Source of the DNA: Hymenobacter norwichensis DSM 15439
GTDB taxonomy: Bacteria; Bacteroidota; Bacteroidia; Cytophagales; Hymenobacteraceae
Direction of reading: 5' to 3'
Assembly (NCBI RefSeq): GCF_000420705.1
Contig: NZ_ATVL01000007.1
Span: 1,054,001 to 1,118,000, forward strand
Length of the DNA stretch: 64,000 nucleotides
Part shown: positions 36,500-43,627 of the stretch, piece by piece
Numbering within the stretch: position 1 is the stretch's first letter
Layout of the letters: each line of letters opens with the position of its first letter
Program-made: the position numbers and the translations under genes
The notes under the pieces: model-generated
Database searches by the model: none
What the model was told of the DNA's origin: nothing
What the model saw: only the letters and a program-made list of their open reading frames with translations

Positions 36500-36905
36500 A
36501 ATCTTCTTCGATACCGCGCCATTCATTTATTTGGTTGAAAACCATTCGGGTTATTATCAGAAGGTAGCTGACTATCTAACTCAGTCGCTGACCGATAATG
36601 CCCTGCTGGAAACCAGCGTGCTCACCTACACCGAGTTTTGCGCCAAGCCGGAGCAATTGGGCCGCCCCGACTTGCTGCTCGATTTCGACGACCTGCTCCG
36701 GGATTTCGACTTCCAGATGCGCGAAATCAACCTTGCCACGGCCACCCTGGCGTATCAATTGCAAGCCCGGTACGCCGGCTTGAAAGGCGTAGATGCCATG
36801 CAGGTAGCCACCGCCGTTAATTCCGGCTGCGACGTATTTCTAACCAACGACAAGAACCTGAAGCCTATCCGCGAGATACAGGTAGTGGTAGTGGCTGAGT
36901 TGTAG
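36492..36905 (+). CDS. PIN-domain ribonuclease (VapC-like toxin)
   Basis: A 137-residue PIN protein starting with GTG 36492, eight bases inside the antitoxin gene; the ATG at 36453 would add a non-family N-terminus. The four acidic residues of the active site are present: Asp 7 (RIFFDTAPFIYLVE), Glu 48 (YTEF), Asp 101 (GVDAMQVATA) and Asp 120 (LTNDKNL). VapC toxins cut specific RNAs, often initiator tRNA or rRNA, when the antitoxin is lost. The module appears intact. Confidence 0.88.
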   Translation: MVRIFFDTAPFIYLVENHSGYYQKVADYLTQSLTDNALLETSVLTYTEFCAKPEQLGRPDLLLDFDDLLRDFDFQMREINLATATLAYQLQARYAGLKGVDAMQVATAVNSGCDVFLTNDKNLKPIREIQVVVVAEL

Positions 36906-37031
36906 CCCGCAAAAGGGCGTTTGGGGTAGCCTATTGCCGCAATAACTTCACTCAAGAAAGCTGGTTGTTGGAACACTGAACGCAGCATGTAGTAGCTTGG
37001 CTGCGGCCATCACGCTACGGCTGCCATTCCA

Positions 37032-37901
37032 ATGAGCGAACATATCCCAACCTATCGGCTACAGGCGTTTTCGGGTGGCAAAAGTGCTAGCACGGAAGTG
37101 TACTTCCCTGACTACACGGGGGCAAAACCGAAGATTCCGCTTAACCTCCTGTATCGGGGCGACTACTACAAGATCAGTATCTGCCTACGCGGGAAAGCCG
37201 AACTGAAGGTGAACCTGGAAACGTACGTTGTAACTCCCGGCTGCTTGATTCTAGCCACGCCGAATGTAGTCAAAGAGTGGCTGTATGTTGCCGAGGACTA
37301 CGAAACGTTATCGGTCTTTTTCACCAAGGATTTCATTGCAACCAACAATGCTGCCACGGGAAAGCTGCGCTTTTTTGTGGCACCTCCGGTTCATGTACTG
37401 CCTCTTTCCGCTACGGAGGCGGCTAGCATTGCTGCTTCCTTTCGGTTTCTGCAACAGAAGTATGGCACACCGAACGCTCAGCGCGACAATATTTTAAAGA
37501 ACATTATTGCTAGTCTGCTCTACGAAATAGGAGCTCTCTACGACCAGCAGCCTCCCGAACTTCCGGCCGCCACTACCAACAGAGGCCAACTACTAACCGA
37601 CGCTTTTCGGCAACTGGTACAAACGCACTGCATTTCCATGCGAAGCGTGCAATTCTACGCCGCCACGCTGTGCATTACGCCGAAATACCTCACGGAACTG
37701 GTAAAAGCAGCTACCGGCCGCACCGCCAGCGACTGGATAGCCGAGGCCGTGGTGCTCGAAGCCAAGGCCTTGCTGCAAAACCACGCCCTACCCGTGCAGG
37801 AGGTGGCGGCTAGCCTTCAGTTCACCGACCAGTTTGCGTTCAGTCGGTTCTTCAAGAAAAGCACGGGACTTTCTCCTACAGCGTATCGGCAGGCCGGGTA
37901 A
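37032..37901 (+). CDS. AraC-family transcriptional regulator
   Basis: A 289-residue regulator. The N-terminal 160 residues form a cupin-like sensor (DYYKISICLRGKAELKVN, YVVTPGCLILATPNVV). The C-terminal 100 residues are the two-helix-turn-helix AraC domain: SVQFYAATLCITPKYLTELVKAATG, then PVQEVAASLQFTDQFAFSRFFKKSTGLSPTAYR. It sits 168 bases upstream of, and on the same strand as, an NmrA-like oxidoreductase, its most likely target. Confidence 0.9.
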   Translation: MSEHIPTYRLQAFSGGKSASTEVYFPDYTGAKPKIPLNLLYRGDYYKISICLRGKAELKVNLETYVVTPGCLILATPNVVKEWLYVAEDYETLSVFFTKDFIATNNAATGKLRFFVAPPVHVLPLSATEAASIAASFRFLQQKYGTPNAQRDNILKNIIASLLYEIGALYDQQPPELPAATTNRGQLLTDAFRQLVQTHCISMRSVQFYAATLCITPKYLTELVKAATGRTASDWIAEAVVLEAKALLQNHALPVQEVAASLQFTDQFAFSRFFKKSTGLSPTAYRQAG

Positions 37902-38069
37902 GCGCGGTTGCCGCCTTTCAGCCACATTCTGCCGCCATCCGGCCATTCTGTGGTTGGGCCACAGCGTGGAATTTTGCAGCCGTTACTTCAGCGAATTCTG
38001 CTTGGGTGTTGAGCCGGTGGAGTTCATGCCGCCTGAAGTCGGTTTATTTCTCACGTAAAATTCCATTTT

Positions 38070-38930
38070 ATGATTTTAGTAACTGGTGCTACCGGCCAAT
38101 TGGGAACAGCCGTTTTGCAAACCCTGTTGCAGAAAACCAGTGCCACGCAGCTAGCTGCATTGGTGCGCGACGAGCACAAAGCTACCGACCTGCAAGCACA
38201 GGGGGTAAGTTTGCGCCTCGGCAGCTACGACGATTTGGCTTCGCTGGACCGAGCCATGCAGGGCATCGAAAAAGTGCTGCTGATTTCGGGCGGGGGGGAA
38301 GATGACGCGCTGCAACAGCATTACAACGTAGTGGACGCCGCCAAGCGAGCCGGCGTGCAGTGCCTGGCGTACACCAGCCGGGCCCTCAAAGACCCCACCA
38401 CCCTCGCCAACCAACTGATGGTCCGCCACTTTCAAACCGAAGACTACATTCGGGCGAGCGGGCTGGGGTATGTTTTCTTTCGCAACATTCTGTATCTGGA
38501 TACGCTGCTGTTGTTTACGGGCCCCAACGTGCTGGAAACGGGTATTCTACTACCAGCAGGGCAGGGGAAAGTGGCCTATGCTCTACGTAGCGAAATGGGC
38601 GAAGCCATTGCCAACGTGCTCTTGCAAGCGGATTGCGCGAACCGCATTTACCACTTCACCGGCCCCGAGGCATATTCGTTCGATGACGTAGCCGCTGCCC
38701 TGACGAGCATAACGGGGAAAGAAGTGGGATACACAGCCGTGGAGCCAACTGTTTTTGCCGCTGGTATGCAACAACGCGGAGTACCCGAACTAGCCATTGA
38801 GCGCACCATCGGGTTTATGACGGATATCAGCCACGGCCAGGAAGCGGAAGTCAGTTCGGACTTGGCAACTGCATTGGGCCGGCAGCCGGTTTCCCTGACA
38901 GATGGAATTAGAGCAGTGTATAAGTTGTAA
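38070..38930 (+). CDS. NmrA-like NAD(P)-binding oxidoreductase
   Basis: A 286-residue atypical short-chain dehydrogenase. ILVTGATGQLGTAVLQTLL is the dinucleotide-binding loop, RLGSYDDLASLDRAM and KVLLISGGG follow the NmrA/QorB pattern, and there is no Tyr-xxx-Lys catalytic pair. Relatives reduce quinones or act as NADP sensors. The pairing with an AraC regulator upstream suggests induction by a toxic or redox-active compound, which is inference. A long hairpin terminator follows. Confidence 0.87.
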   Translation: MILVTGATGQLGTAVLQTLLQKTSATQLAALVRDEHKATDLQAQGVSLRLGSYDDLASLDRAMQGIEKVLLISGGGEDDALQQHYNVVDAAKRAGVQCLAYTSRALKDPTTLANQLMVRHFQTEDYIRASGLGYVFFRNILYLDTLLLFTGPNVLETGILLPAGQGKVAYALRSEMGEAIANVLLQADCANRIYHFTGPEAYSFDDVAAALTSITGKEVGYTAVEPTVFAAGMQQRGVPELAIERTIGFMTDISHGQEAEVSSDLATALGRQPVSLTDGIRAVYKL

Positions 38931-38972
38931 AGACCATTTTCGCCGGCCGGCCTTGCATTGCCGTTAGAGGAT

Positions 38973-39026
38973 AAGTGGGTTGCGTACGGAAACTCCTAGC
39001 TAGGGAGTTCCATACGCAACCCACTT
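38973..39026. terminator. Long hairpin terminator
   Basis: Arms 38973-38996 and 39004-39026 pair over about 23 bases with one bulged base and one wobble. A T run follows on the plus strand. Confidence 0.78.
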
Positions 39027-39088
39027 TCCCGCTTTCAAGGGCACGACTTGTAAGGCACAATTTTTAGATTCAGGCTAGCATTTCAACT

Positions 39089-39838
39089 ATGACCCTCGAG
39101 GAAGAACAAGCCTACGCACAACTCTTACAATGGCAGCGGCGGATGCAGCGGCACCCTTCCTTGCTGAACCGCGTGGCCCGGCGGGTGCAAGCTCGCCTCA
39201 ATAACTTACTCCCCGAGAAGGTGCATGTAGCCATTACGGCTACTATCAAGCAGATGGTGCAAGCCGTGCTGTTTGGCTCCACCTACAGTACACGCCTGCC
39301 CGTAGCGGATATGCCGCTGCCCGAGCGCGAAATAGCCGTGCAAACCCGCATTCGGCACTACCGCAATGCCGCTACGGCCGAAGGGGCCATAACGGGTGCC
39401 GGGGGCTTTTTTCTGGGTCTTGCCGATTTTCCGCTGCTGCTCGGCATCAAGCTCAAGCTGCTCTTTGATGTAGCCGCCCTCTATGGCCACGATGTGAAAG
39501 ACTATTCCGAGCGGCTCTTTCTGCTGTACGTGTTTCAGCTTGCGTTTAGCAGCCAGCACACGCGCAACGACATCTACCGCCGCCTCGCCGACTGGGAAAA
39601 CTACCGGCAAACCTTGCCCGCCGATGTCAATGCCTTCGACTGGCGCACGTTCCAGCAGGAGTACCGCGACTATATCGACCTGGCCAAGCTGGCGCAACTG
39701 GTTCCGGTTATTGGGGCGGCGGTGGGCGCCGTAGCCAACTACCGGCTGTTGGAACAACTCGGCGAAACGGCCATGAACTGCTACCGCCTGCGGTATTTCG
39801 CGGCCACCAACAGCACTCCCGCAAACCTGCCCGCCTGA
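39089..39838 (+). CDS. EcsC-family protein
   Basis: A 249-residue protein matching the EcsC family: an amphipathic front (LEEEQAYAQLLQWQRRMQRHPS), an RIRHYRNAATAEGAITGAGGFFLGLADFPLLLGIK core with a Gly-rich hydrophobic hairpin, and a C-terminal second hydrophobic segment (LVPVIGAAVGAVANY). EcsC was named from a Bacillus ABC-transporter operon and its role is unknown. No ABC genes are adjacent here. It is a single-gene unit between two hairpin terminators. Confidence 0.82.
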   Translation: MTLEEEQAYAQLLQWQRRMQRHPSLLNRVARRVQARLNNLLPEKVHVAITATIKQMVQAVLFGSTYSTRLPVADMPLPEREIAVQTRIRHYRNAATAEGAITGAGGFFLGLADFPLLLGIKLKLLFDVAALYGHDVKDYSERLFLLYVFQLAFSSQHTRNDIYRRLADWENYRQTLPADVNAFDWRTFQQEYRDYIDLAKLAQLVPVIGAAVGAVANYRLLEQLGETAMNCYRLRYFAATNSTPANLPA

Positions 39839-39864
39839 TACCATTTGCTTCTGTTTCATACTTG

Positions 39865-39918
39865 CTCGGGCACGGAGCCTACCAGCGCAGCAAGGCGCCA
39901 GTAGGCTCCGTGCCCGAG
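39865..39918 (+). terminator. Hairpin terminator after the EcsC gene
   Basis: A perfect 18-base inverted repeat (39865-39882 and 39901-39918), 18-base loop, followed by a short G/T-rich stretch. Confidence 0.7.
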
Positions 39919-39996
39919 TGGGTTTATGGGCGTGCAACGTGGCTTTCTGCTACCTGGGCGTAGGGTTTGCTTTTCTTGTGGTGGGGCCAGCGCCTA

Positions 39997-40029
39997 TTTG
40001 GCAATGCGCGCGGTCCGGGTGTACCTTTG
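39997..40029 (+). promoter_or_regulatory. Promoter of the riboswitch-permease transcript
   Basis: TTTG at 39997-40000, 21 bases, then TACCTTTG at 40022-40029: a full consensus match. The second riboswitch (55763-55860) has a promoter with the same -7 sequence and the same 21-base spacing. Confidence 0.78.
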
Positions 40030-40056
40030 CCGCACCAATTCTTTACCGACAAAGGA

Positions 40057-40154
40057 TTGTTTTTATACAGAGGCGCTGAGAGACAGGCTCGACGAAGCGC
40101 CGGCAACCCCCGCAATCCGCGGAACGGTGCCAACTCCTGACCATATAAAAACAA
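40057..40154 (+). ncRNA. SAM-I (S-box) riboswitch aptamer
   Basis: The outer stem P1 is an 11-base perfect pair (40057-40067 with 40144-40154). Inside are the S-box signature segments: GAGAGAC-AGGCTCGACGAAGC, CGGCAACC, and the GGTGCCAACTCCTG motif at 40126-40139. The aptamer binds S-adenosylmethionine and should turn off the downstream gene. It is the near twin of the minus-strand aptamer at 55763-55860. It lies 303 bases before the permease ATG, with a terminator-like hairpin at 40242-40278 between. Confidence 0.9.
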
Positions 40155-40241
40155 GTTGCCGTGGCCTGTTTGCTTGATTCCTGCTTTCCTATTGACGCCT
40201 TTTCTGCTGCTTGTGCCAGCGTTACCATCATTGGTTGGCGT

Positions 40242-40278
40242 AGAGGGTGTTGTTGCTGTTGAGGCACGCCCTCTTTTT
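40242..40278 (+). terminator. Leader terminator downstream of the SAM aptamer
   Basis: A 9-base stem (40242-40250 with 40266-40274, one G-U pair) is followed by five T. It stands 87 bases after the aptamer and could end transcription in the leader. I cannot identify an antiterminator pairing by eye. Confidence 0.65.
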
Positions 40279-40457
40279 AAGCTGAAAAGGTAGTTGCTAC
40301 GTAAAGCATCAGCCTCATATTTCTTGCTCCCGCTTTTTCTATTCCTAAACCTGTCACTGGTTGGTGCAAGGCAGCCTATAGGGGTTGGTATTGTACGCCA
40401 GTAAGGCAGAATACTGTTCACTGCCCCGCGAAGCAGGGCTTCGCGCTACATTCTAGT

Positions 40458-41903
40458 ATGCTTAAAAAATCTTTGGAGTTGCTGCGGCTGGAAGCTGCCG
40501 AAACTGGTTCGCACACGCTCAAGCGAAGCCTGAACGGCTTCAACCTCATTACCATTGGGATTGGAGTAATTATCGGAGCCGGGTTGTTCTCGCTCACCGG
40601 TATTGCCGCCGCCAATCACACCGGCCCGGCCGTTACGCTTTCCTTCGTGGTGGCCGCTATTGGCTGCGCGTTTTCGGCGTTGTGTTACGCTGAGTTTGCT
40701 TCCATGGTACCCGTTTCGGGCTCGGCCTACACCTACGCTTACGCCACTATGGGTGAGTTGTTTGCCTGGATAATCGGGTGGGACTTGGTGCTAGAATACT
40801 CGGTGGGCGCGGCCACGGTGGCCATTAGCTGGTCGCAGTATCTGGTGAAGTTTCTGGCCAAGTACGACTTGCACATTCCTGCGCAGTTGGTTACCTCACC
40901 TTTTGAAGTTTCCCAACTGGCCGACGGCACCTCCGTGCATGGCTTCGTGAATGTGCCAGCCATGTTGATTGTGTTGGCCATTACGGCCGTTATCGTGCGG
41001 GGTACGGAAGGTTCGGCGTGGTTTAATGCGCTGGTCGTGACGCTGAAAGTATCGGTGGTACTCGTGTTCATAGCGCTGGGCTGGCAGTACATTGATCCGG
41101 CCAACTATCAACCGTACATTCCGGCTAATACGGGCACGTTTGGGGAGTTCGGGTGGAGCGGTATTCTGCGCGGGGCGGGCGTTATCTTCTTCGTGTTCAT
41201 TGGCTTTGATATTGTGGCCACCATGGCTCAGGAGACCAAGAACCCGCAGCGCAACATGCCCATCGGTATCATCGGCTCGTTGGTAATTTGCACGGTGCTA
41301 TTTGTACTTTTTGGGCACGTGATGACCGGGTTGGCCAATTACACCGAGTTCAAGAACAGCGCCGCGCCGGTAGCCATTGCCATTGAAAAAACGCCCTATG
41401 CCTGGTTATCAGCGGCGGTTATTCTAGCTATTATCATCGGCTACACGTCCGTTATCCTGGTGGATTTGCTGGGTCAGAGCCGGGTGTTCTTCTCGATGGC
41501 TAAGGATGGGTTGCTGCCGCCGGTATTCGGCAAGATTCACCCCAAGTTCCGCACGCCTATGCAGTCCAACTTGCTGCTTGGCCTGTTCATTGCCGTATTT
41601 GCCGGCTTCGTGCCGATTTCGGTGGTGGGCGAAATGACCAGTATTGGCACATTGCTGGCCTTCGTGATGGTATGCCTCGGCATCTTAATCATGCGCAAAA
41701 GGGAGCCGGATGCTCCCCGTGGTTTCCGCACGCCATGGGTGCCCGTGGTGCCCATCCTCGGCATCCTGACCTGCCTGGTGATGATGGTGTCGTTGCCGTG
41801 GGAAACGTGGTTGCGTTTAGGCGTTTGGCTGGCCATCGGCTTGGCTATCTACTATGGTTACGGCAAGAAACACAGCAAACTGCGGCAGGCACAGCAAGAG
41901 TAA
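40458..41903 (+). CDS. APC-superfamily amino acid permease, likely for methionine or a sulfur amino acid
   Basis: A 481-residue inner-membrane protein with about 12 helices. SLNGFNLITIGIGVIIGAGLFSLTGIAA at the front, YAEFASMVPVSGSAYTYAYATMGE, and FFVFIGFDIVATMAQETKNPQRNMP are the substrate-site and loop motifs of the cationic amino acid transporter branch of APC permeases. The SAM-I riboswitch in the leader argues that the physiological substrate is methionine or another compound that spares sulfur assimilation; this is inference from regulation. A short hairpin (GCGAAGC with GCTTCGC, 40428-40444) lies 14 bases before the start. Transcription converges with the siroheme-TauE gene. Confidence 0.88.
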   Translation: MLKKSLELLRLEAAETGSHTLKRSLNGFNLITIGIGVIIGAGLFSLTGIAAANHTGPAVTLSFVVAAIGCAFSALCYAEFASMVPVSGSAYTYAYATMGELFAWIIGWDLVLEYSVGAATVAISWSQYLVKFLAKYDLHIPAQLVTSPFEVSQLADGTSVHGFVNVPAMLIVLAITAVIVRGTEGSAWFNALVVTLKVSVVLVFIALGWQYIDPANYQPYIPANTGTFGEFGWSGILRGAGVIFFVFIGFDIVATMAQETKNPQRNMPIGIIGSLVICTVLFVLFGHVMTGLANYTEFKNSAAPVAIAIEKTPYAWLSAAVILAIIIGYTSVILVDLLGQSRVFFSMAKDGLLPPVFGKIHPKFRTPMQSNLLLGLFIAVFAGFVPISVVGEMTSIGTLLAFVMVCLGILIMRKREPDAPRGFRTPWVPVVPILGILTCLVMMVSLPWETWLRLGVWLAIGLAIYYGYGKKHSKLRQAQQE

Positions 41904-41962
41904 TTGTTCTAGCGGGGGTGAGGCCTCCGCCAGAACAGTACTGCATTACATCAAACACAAAT

Positions 41963-41990
41963 GCCCCGACCAATATTGGCCGGGGCGTTT
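41963..41990. terminator. Bidirectional terminator
   Basis: A palindrome of about 11-base arms with one mismatch lies between the convergent permease and siroheme-TauE genes, with T-rich sequence on its right and A-rich sequence on its left. Confidence 0.72.
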
Positions 41991-42019
41991 GCGTTTCTAT
42001 AAATCAGCTAAACCCTGCG

Positions 42020-43531
42020 CTACATAAACACCTTACGCAGCGCCCACAAACTCCAGACGATGACCATCAGGCCGACGCCTACAAACATCCAGCGGGTGGG
42101 GATGCGGCCAGCCAGCCGGGCGGCGAAGGGTGAGGCAGCTACGCCACCTACAATCAAACCCAGAATAATTTGCCAGTGCGAGATGCCCAGCGTAGCGAAG
42201 AACGTAACGGCACTGGCAAACGTGACGAAGAACTCGGTTACACTCACCGAGCCGATAACGTACTGCGGTGTGCGGCCTCCGGCAATGAGCGTGCTGGTTA
42301 CTAATGGCCCCCAACCGCCGCCGCCAAACGAATCTAGGAAGCCACCAGCTGCGGCCAGGAACCCTAGTTTCTTATGCTTTTTGCGCGGTCCGGGCTTGGT
42401 AAAGGCCTTGGAAATGATGCGAATACCCAGCAGCAGCAGATACACTGCCAGAAACGGCTTCACGTATTTAGCGTATTCTTCGCCAAACGTAGCCAGCAGA
42501 TACGCCCCCGTAATAGCCCCCAGCACCCCCGGAATCAGCAGCACCTTGAACAGCTTCTTGTTCACGTTGCCGAAGCGGTAGTGGTGGTAGCCCGAAGCTC
42601 CGCTGGCAAACATTTCGGCTGTATGGATGCTGGCACTAACGGCCGCCGGCGCAATGTTTAAACTCATTAGGCTGATGGCCGTCACCACGCCATAGCCCAT
42701 GCCCAGCAGCCCGTCAATCAGCTGCGCACCGAACCCGATGGCCACGAAAATATAGAACGTATCGGCGTTGGTTGCTATCTGTACGGCCTTATCCCAGGTG
42801 ATGTAGTAGGAGAGGATGTTCAGAACAATCAGGCCCGTAAAAGCAAGCAGCGCCCAGGTAGCGCGGCGCCGCCACATAGCCGCCGCCGGCGACTCATAGG
42901 CAGGGCCGCCCGTCAATTCGGCCGTTACGGCGTTCAACGATTTCACTTTGTTGGCAAAATCGCCGCCCACTATTTCTCGGATTTTCGACATGCGTTGCAG
43001 CACGTCGTTCAGCTCTTCGGGGATGGCGCTGGTGAGCATTTCGCGCATCCGCTTGGCTACCGTGGGTGATTTGCCGTTGGTGCTGATGGCAATTTTCAAG
43101 TCGCCTTTCTGCACGATGGAGCCCAGGTAAAAGTCGCAGGCATCGGGCGTGTCGGCTACGTTGCAAAGCAGGCGCTGGCGGGTAGCATCGGCCTTGATGC
43201 TTAGGTTCAAGGCTTTATCGTCGGTGGCTACCAGCACTAAGTCGTGGCCTACTAGGTCGGTAATCTGGTAGGGGCCTTCGCGCAGCTGCACGGCTGGGTG
43301 GCGGGCGGCCAGTTCCCGTAGCTCTGGCAGAAAGCGGGTAGCCACGACCGTCACGGCCGCGGAGGGGCTGTTGTTGAGAATGGCAGACAGCTTCTCCAAG
43401 CCCACATTGCCGCCGCCTACCAGCAGCACATGCAGCTGCTCCAGCTTCAGGAAGACAGGAAACAGTCGGTTCGCGCCGGTTGGTGGCGGCTCAAAGCGGG
43501 GCTGCGTCACAGTGTCATTGGAAAGAGGCAT
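42020..43531 (-). CDS. Fusion: siroheme synthase (precorrin-2 dehydrogenase/ferrochelatase-like) domain plus TauE/SafE-type transporter
   Basis: A 503-residue two-part protein. Residues 20-215 resemble the N-terminal half of CysG: the NAD-binding VLLVGGGNVGLEKLSAIL, LVLVATDDKALN, CNVADTPDACDFYLGSIV and ISTNGKSPTVAKRMREML. This part makes sirohydrochlorin and inserts iron. Residues 222-503 carry about eight helices of the TauE/SafE (TSUP) family, with GFGAQLIDGLLGMGYGVV in the first repeat and GGFLDSFGGGGWGPLVTSTL in the second. TSUP proteins move sulfite, sulfonates or sulfate. Together with the SUMT gene at 51369-52172 it completes siroheme synthesis for CysI. Confidence 0.9.
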   Translation of the reverse strand: MPLSNDTVTQPRFEPPPTGANRLFPVFLKLEQLHVLLVGGGNVGLEKLSAILNNSPSAAVTVVATRFLPELRELAARHPAVQLREGPYQITDLVGHDLVLVATDDKALNLSIKADATRQRLLCNVADTPDACDFYLGSIVQKGDLKIAISTNGKSPTVAKRMREMLTSAIPEELNDVLQRMSKIREIVGGDFANKVKSLNAVTAELTGGPAYESPAAAMWRRRATWALLAFTGLIVLNILSYYITWDKAVQIATNADTFYIFVAIGFGAQLIDGLLGMGYGVVTAISLMSLNIAPAAVSASIHTAEMFASGASGYHHYRFGNVNKKLFKVLLIPGVLGAITGAYLLATFGEEYAKYVKPFLAVYLLLLGIRIISKAFTKPGPRKKHKKLGFLAAAGGFLDSFGGGGWGPLVTSTLIAGGRTPQYVIGSVSVTEFFVTFASAVTFFATLGISHWQIILGLIVGGVAASPFAARLAGRIPTRWMFVGVGLMVIVWSLWALRKVFM

Positions 43532-43561
43532 GGGTGGTGTTTTGGGGTAAGCTTAGAACGA

Positions 43562-43619
43562 AGTGCCTAGAAGGAAGAGGTCAAGTTTTGAAAGTTCTAA
43601 CCTCTCCCTTCTAGGCTCT
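43562..43619. repeat. CTAG-rich palindrome between cysI and the siroheme-TauE gene
   Basis: Arms 43562-43581 and 43600-43619 match at 18 of 20 positions. The element starts 8 bases after the cysI stop and could form an RNA hairpin between the two genes. The CCTAGAAG word recalls the element at 29393-29474. Confidence 0.7.
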
Positions 43620-43627
43620 AAATAAAG

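Noticed and set aside
39924..40421. Minus-strand ORF of 165 residues over the first riboswitch, similar to a plus-strand ORF at 55685-55897 over the second
   Set aside because: The two peptides look like homologous proteins (both contain LFLYGQ and LAPFR), but they are only the antisense translation of the twin SAM-I aptamers.
40428..40444. GCGAAGC/GCTTCGC hairpin as the riboswitch terminator
   Set aside because: It has no T run and sits right before the permease start; at most it affects translation.
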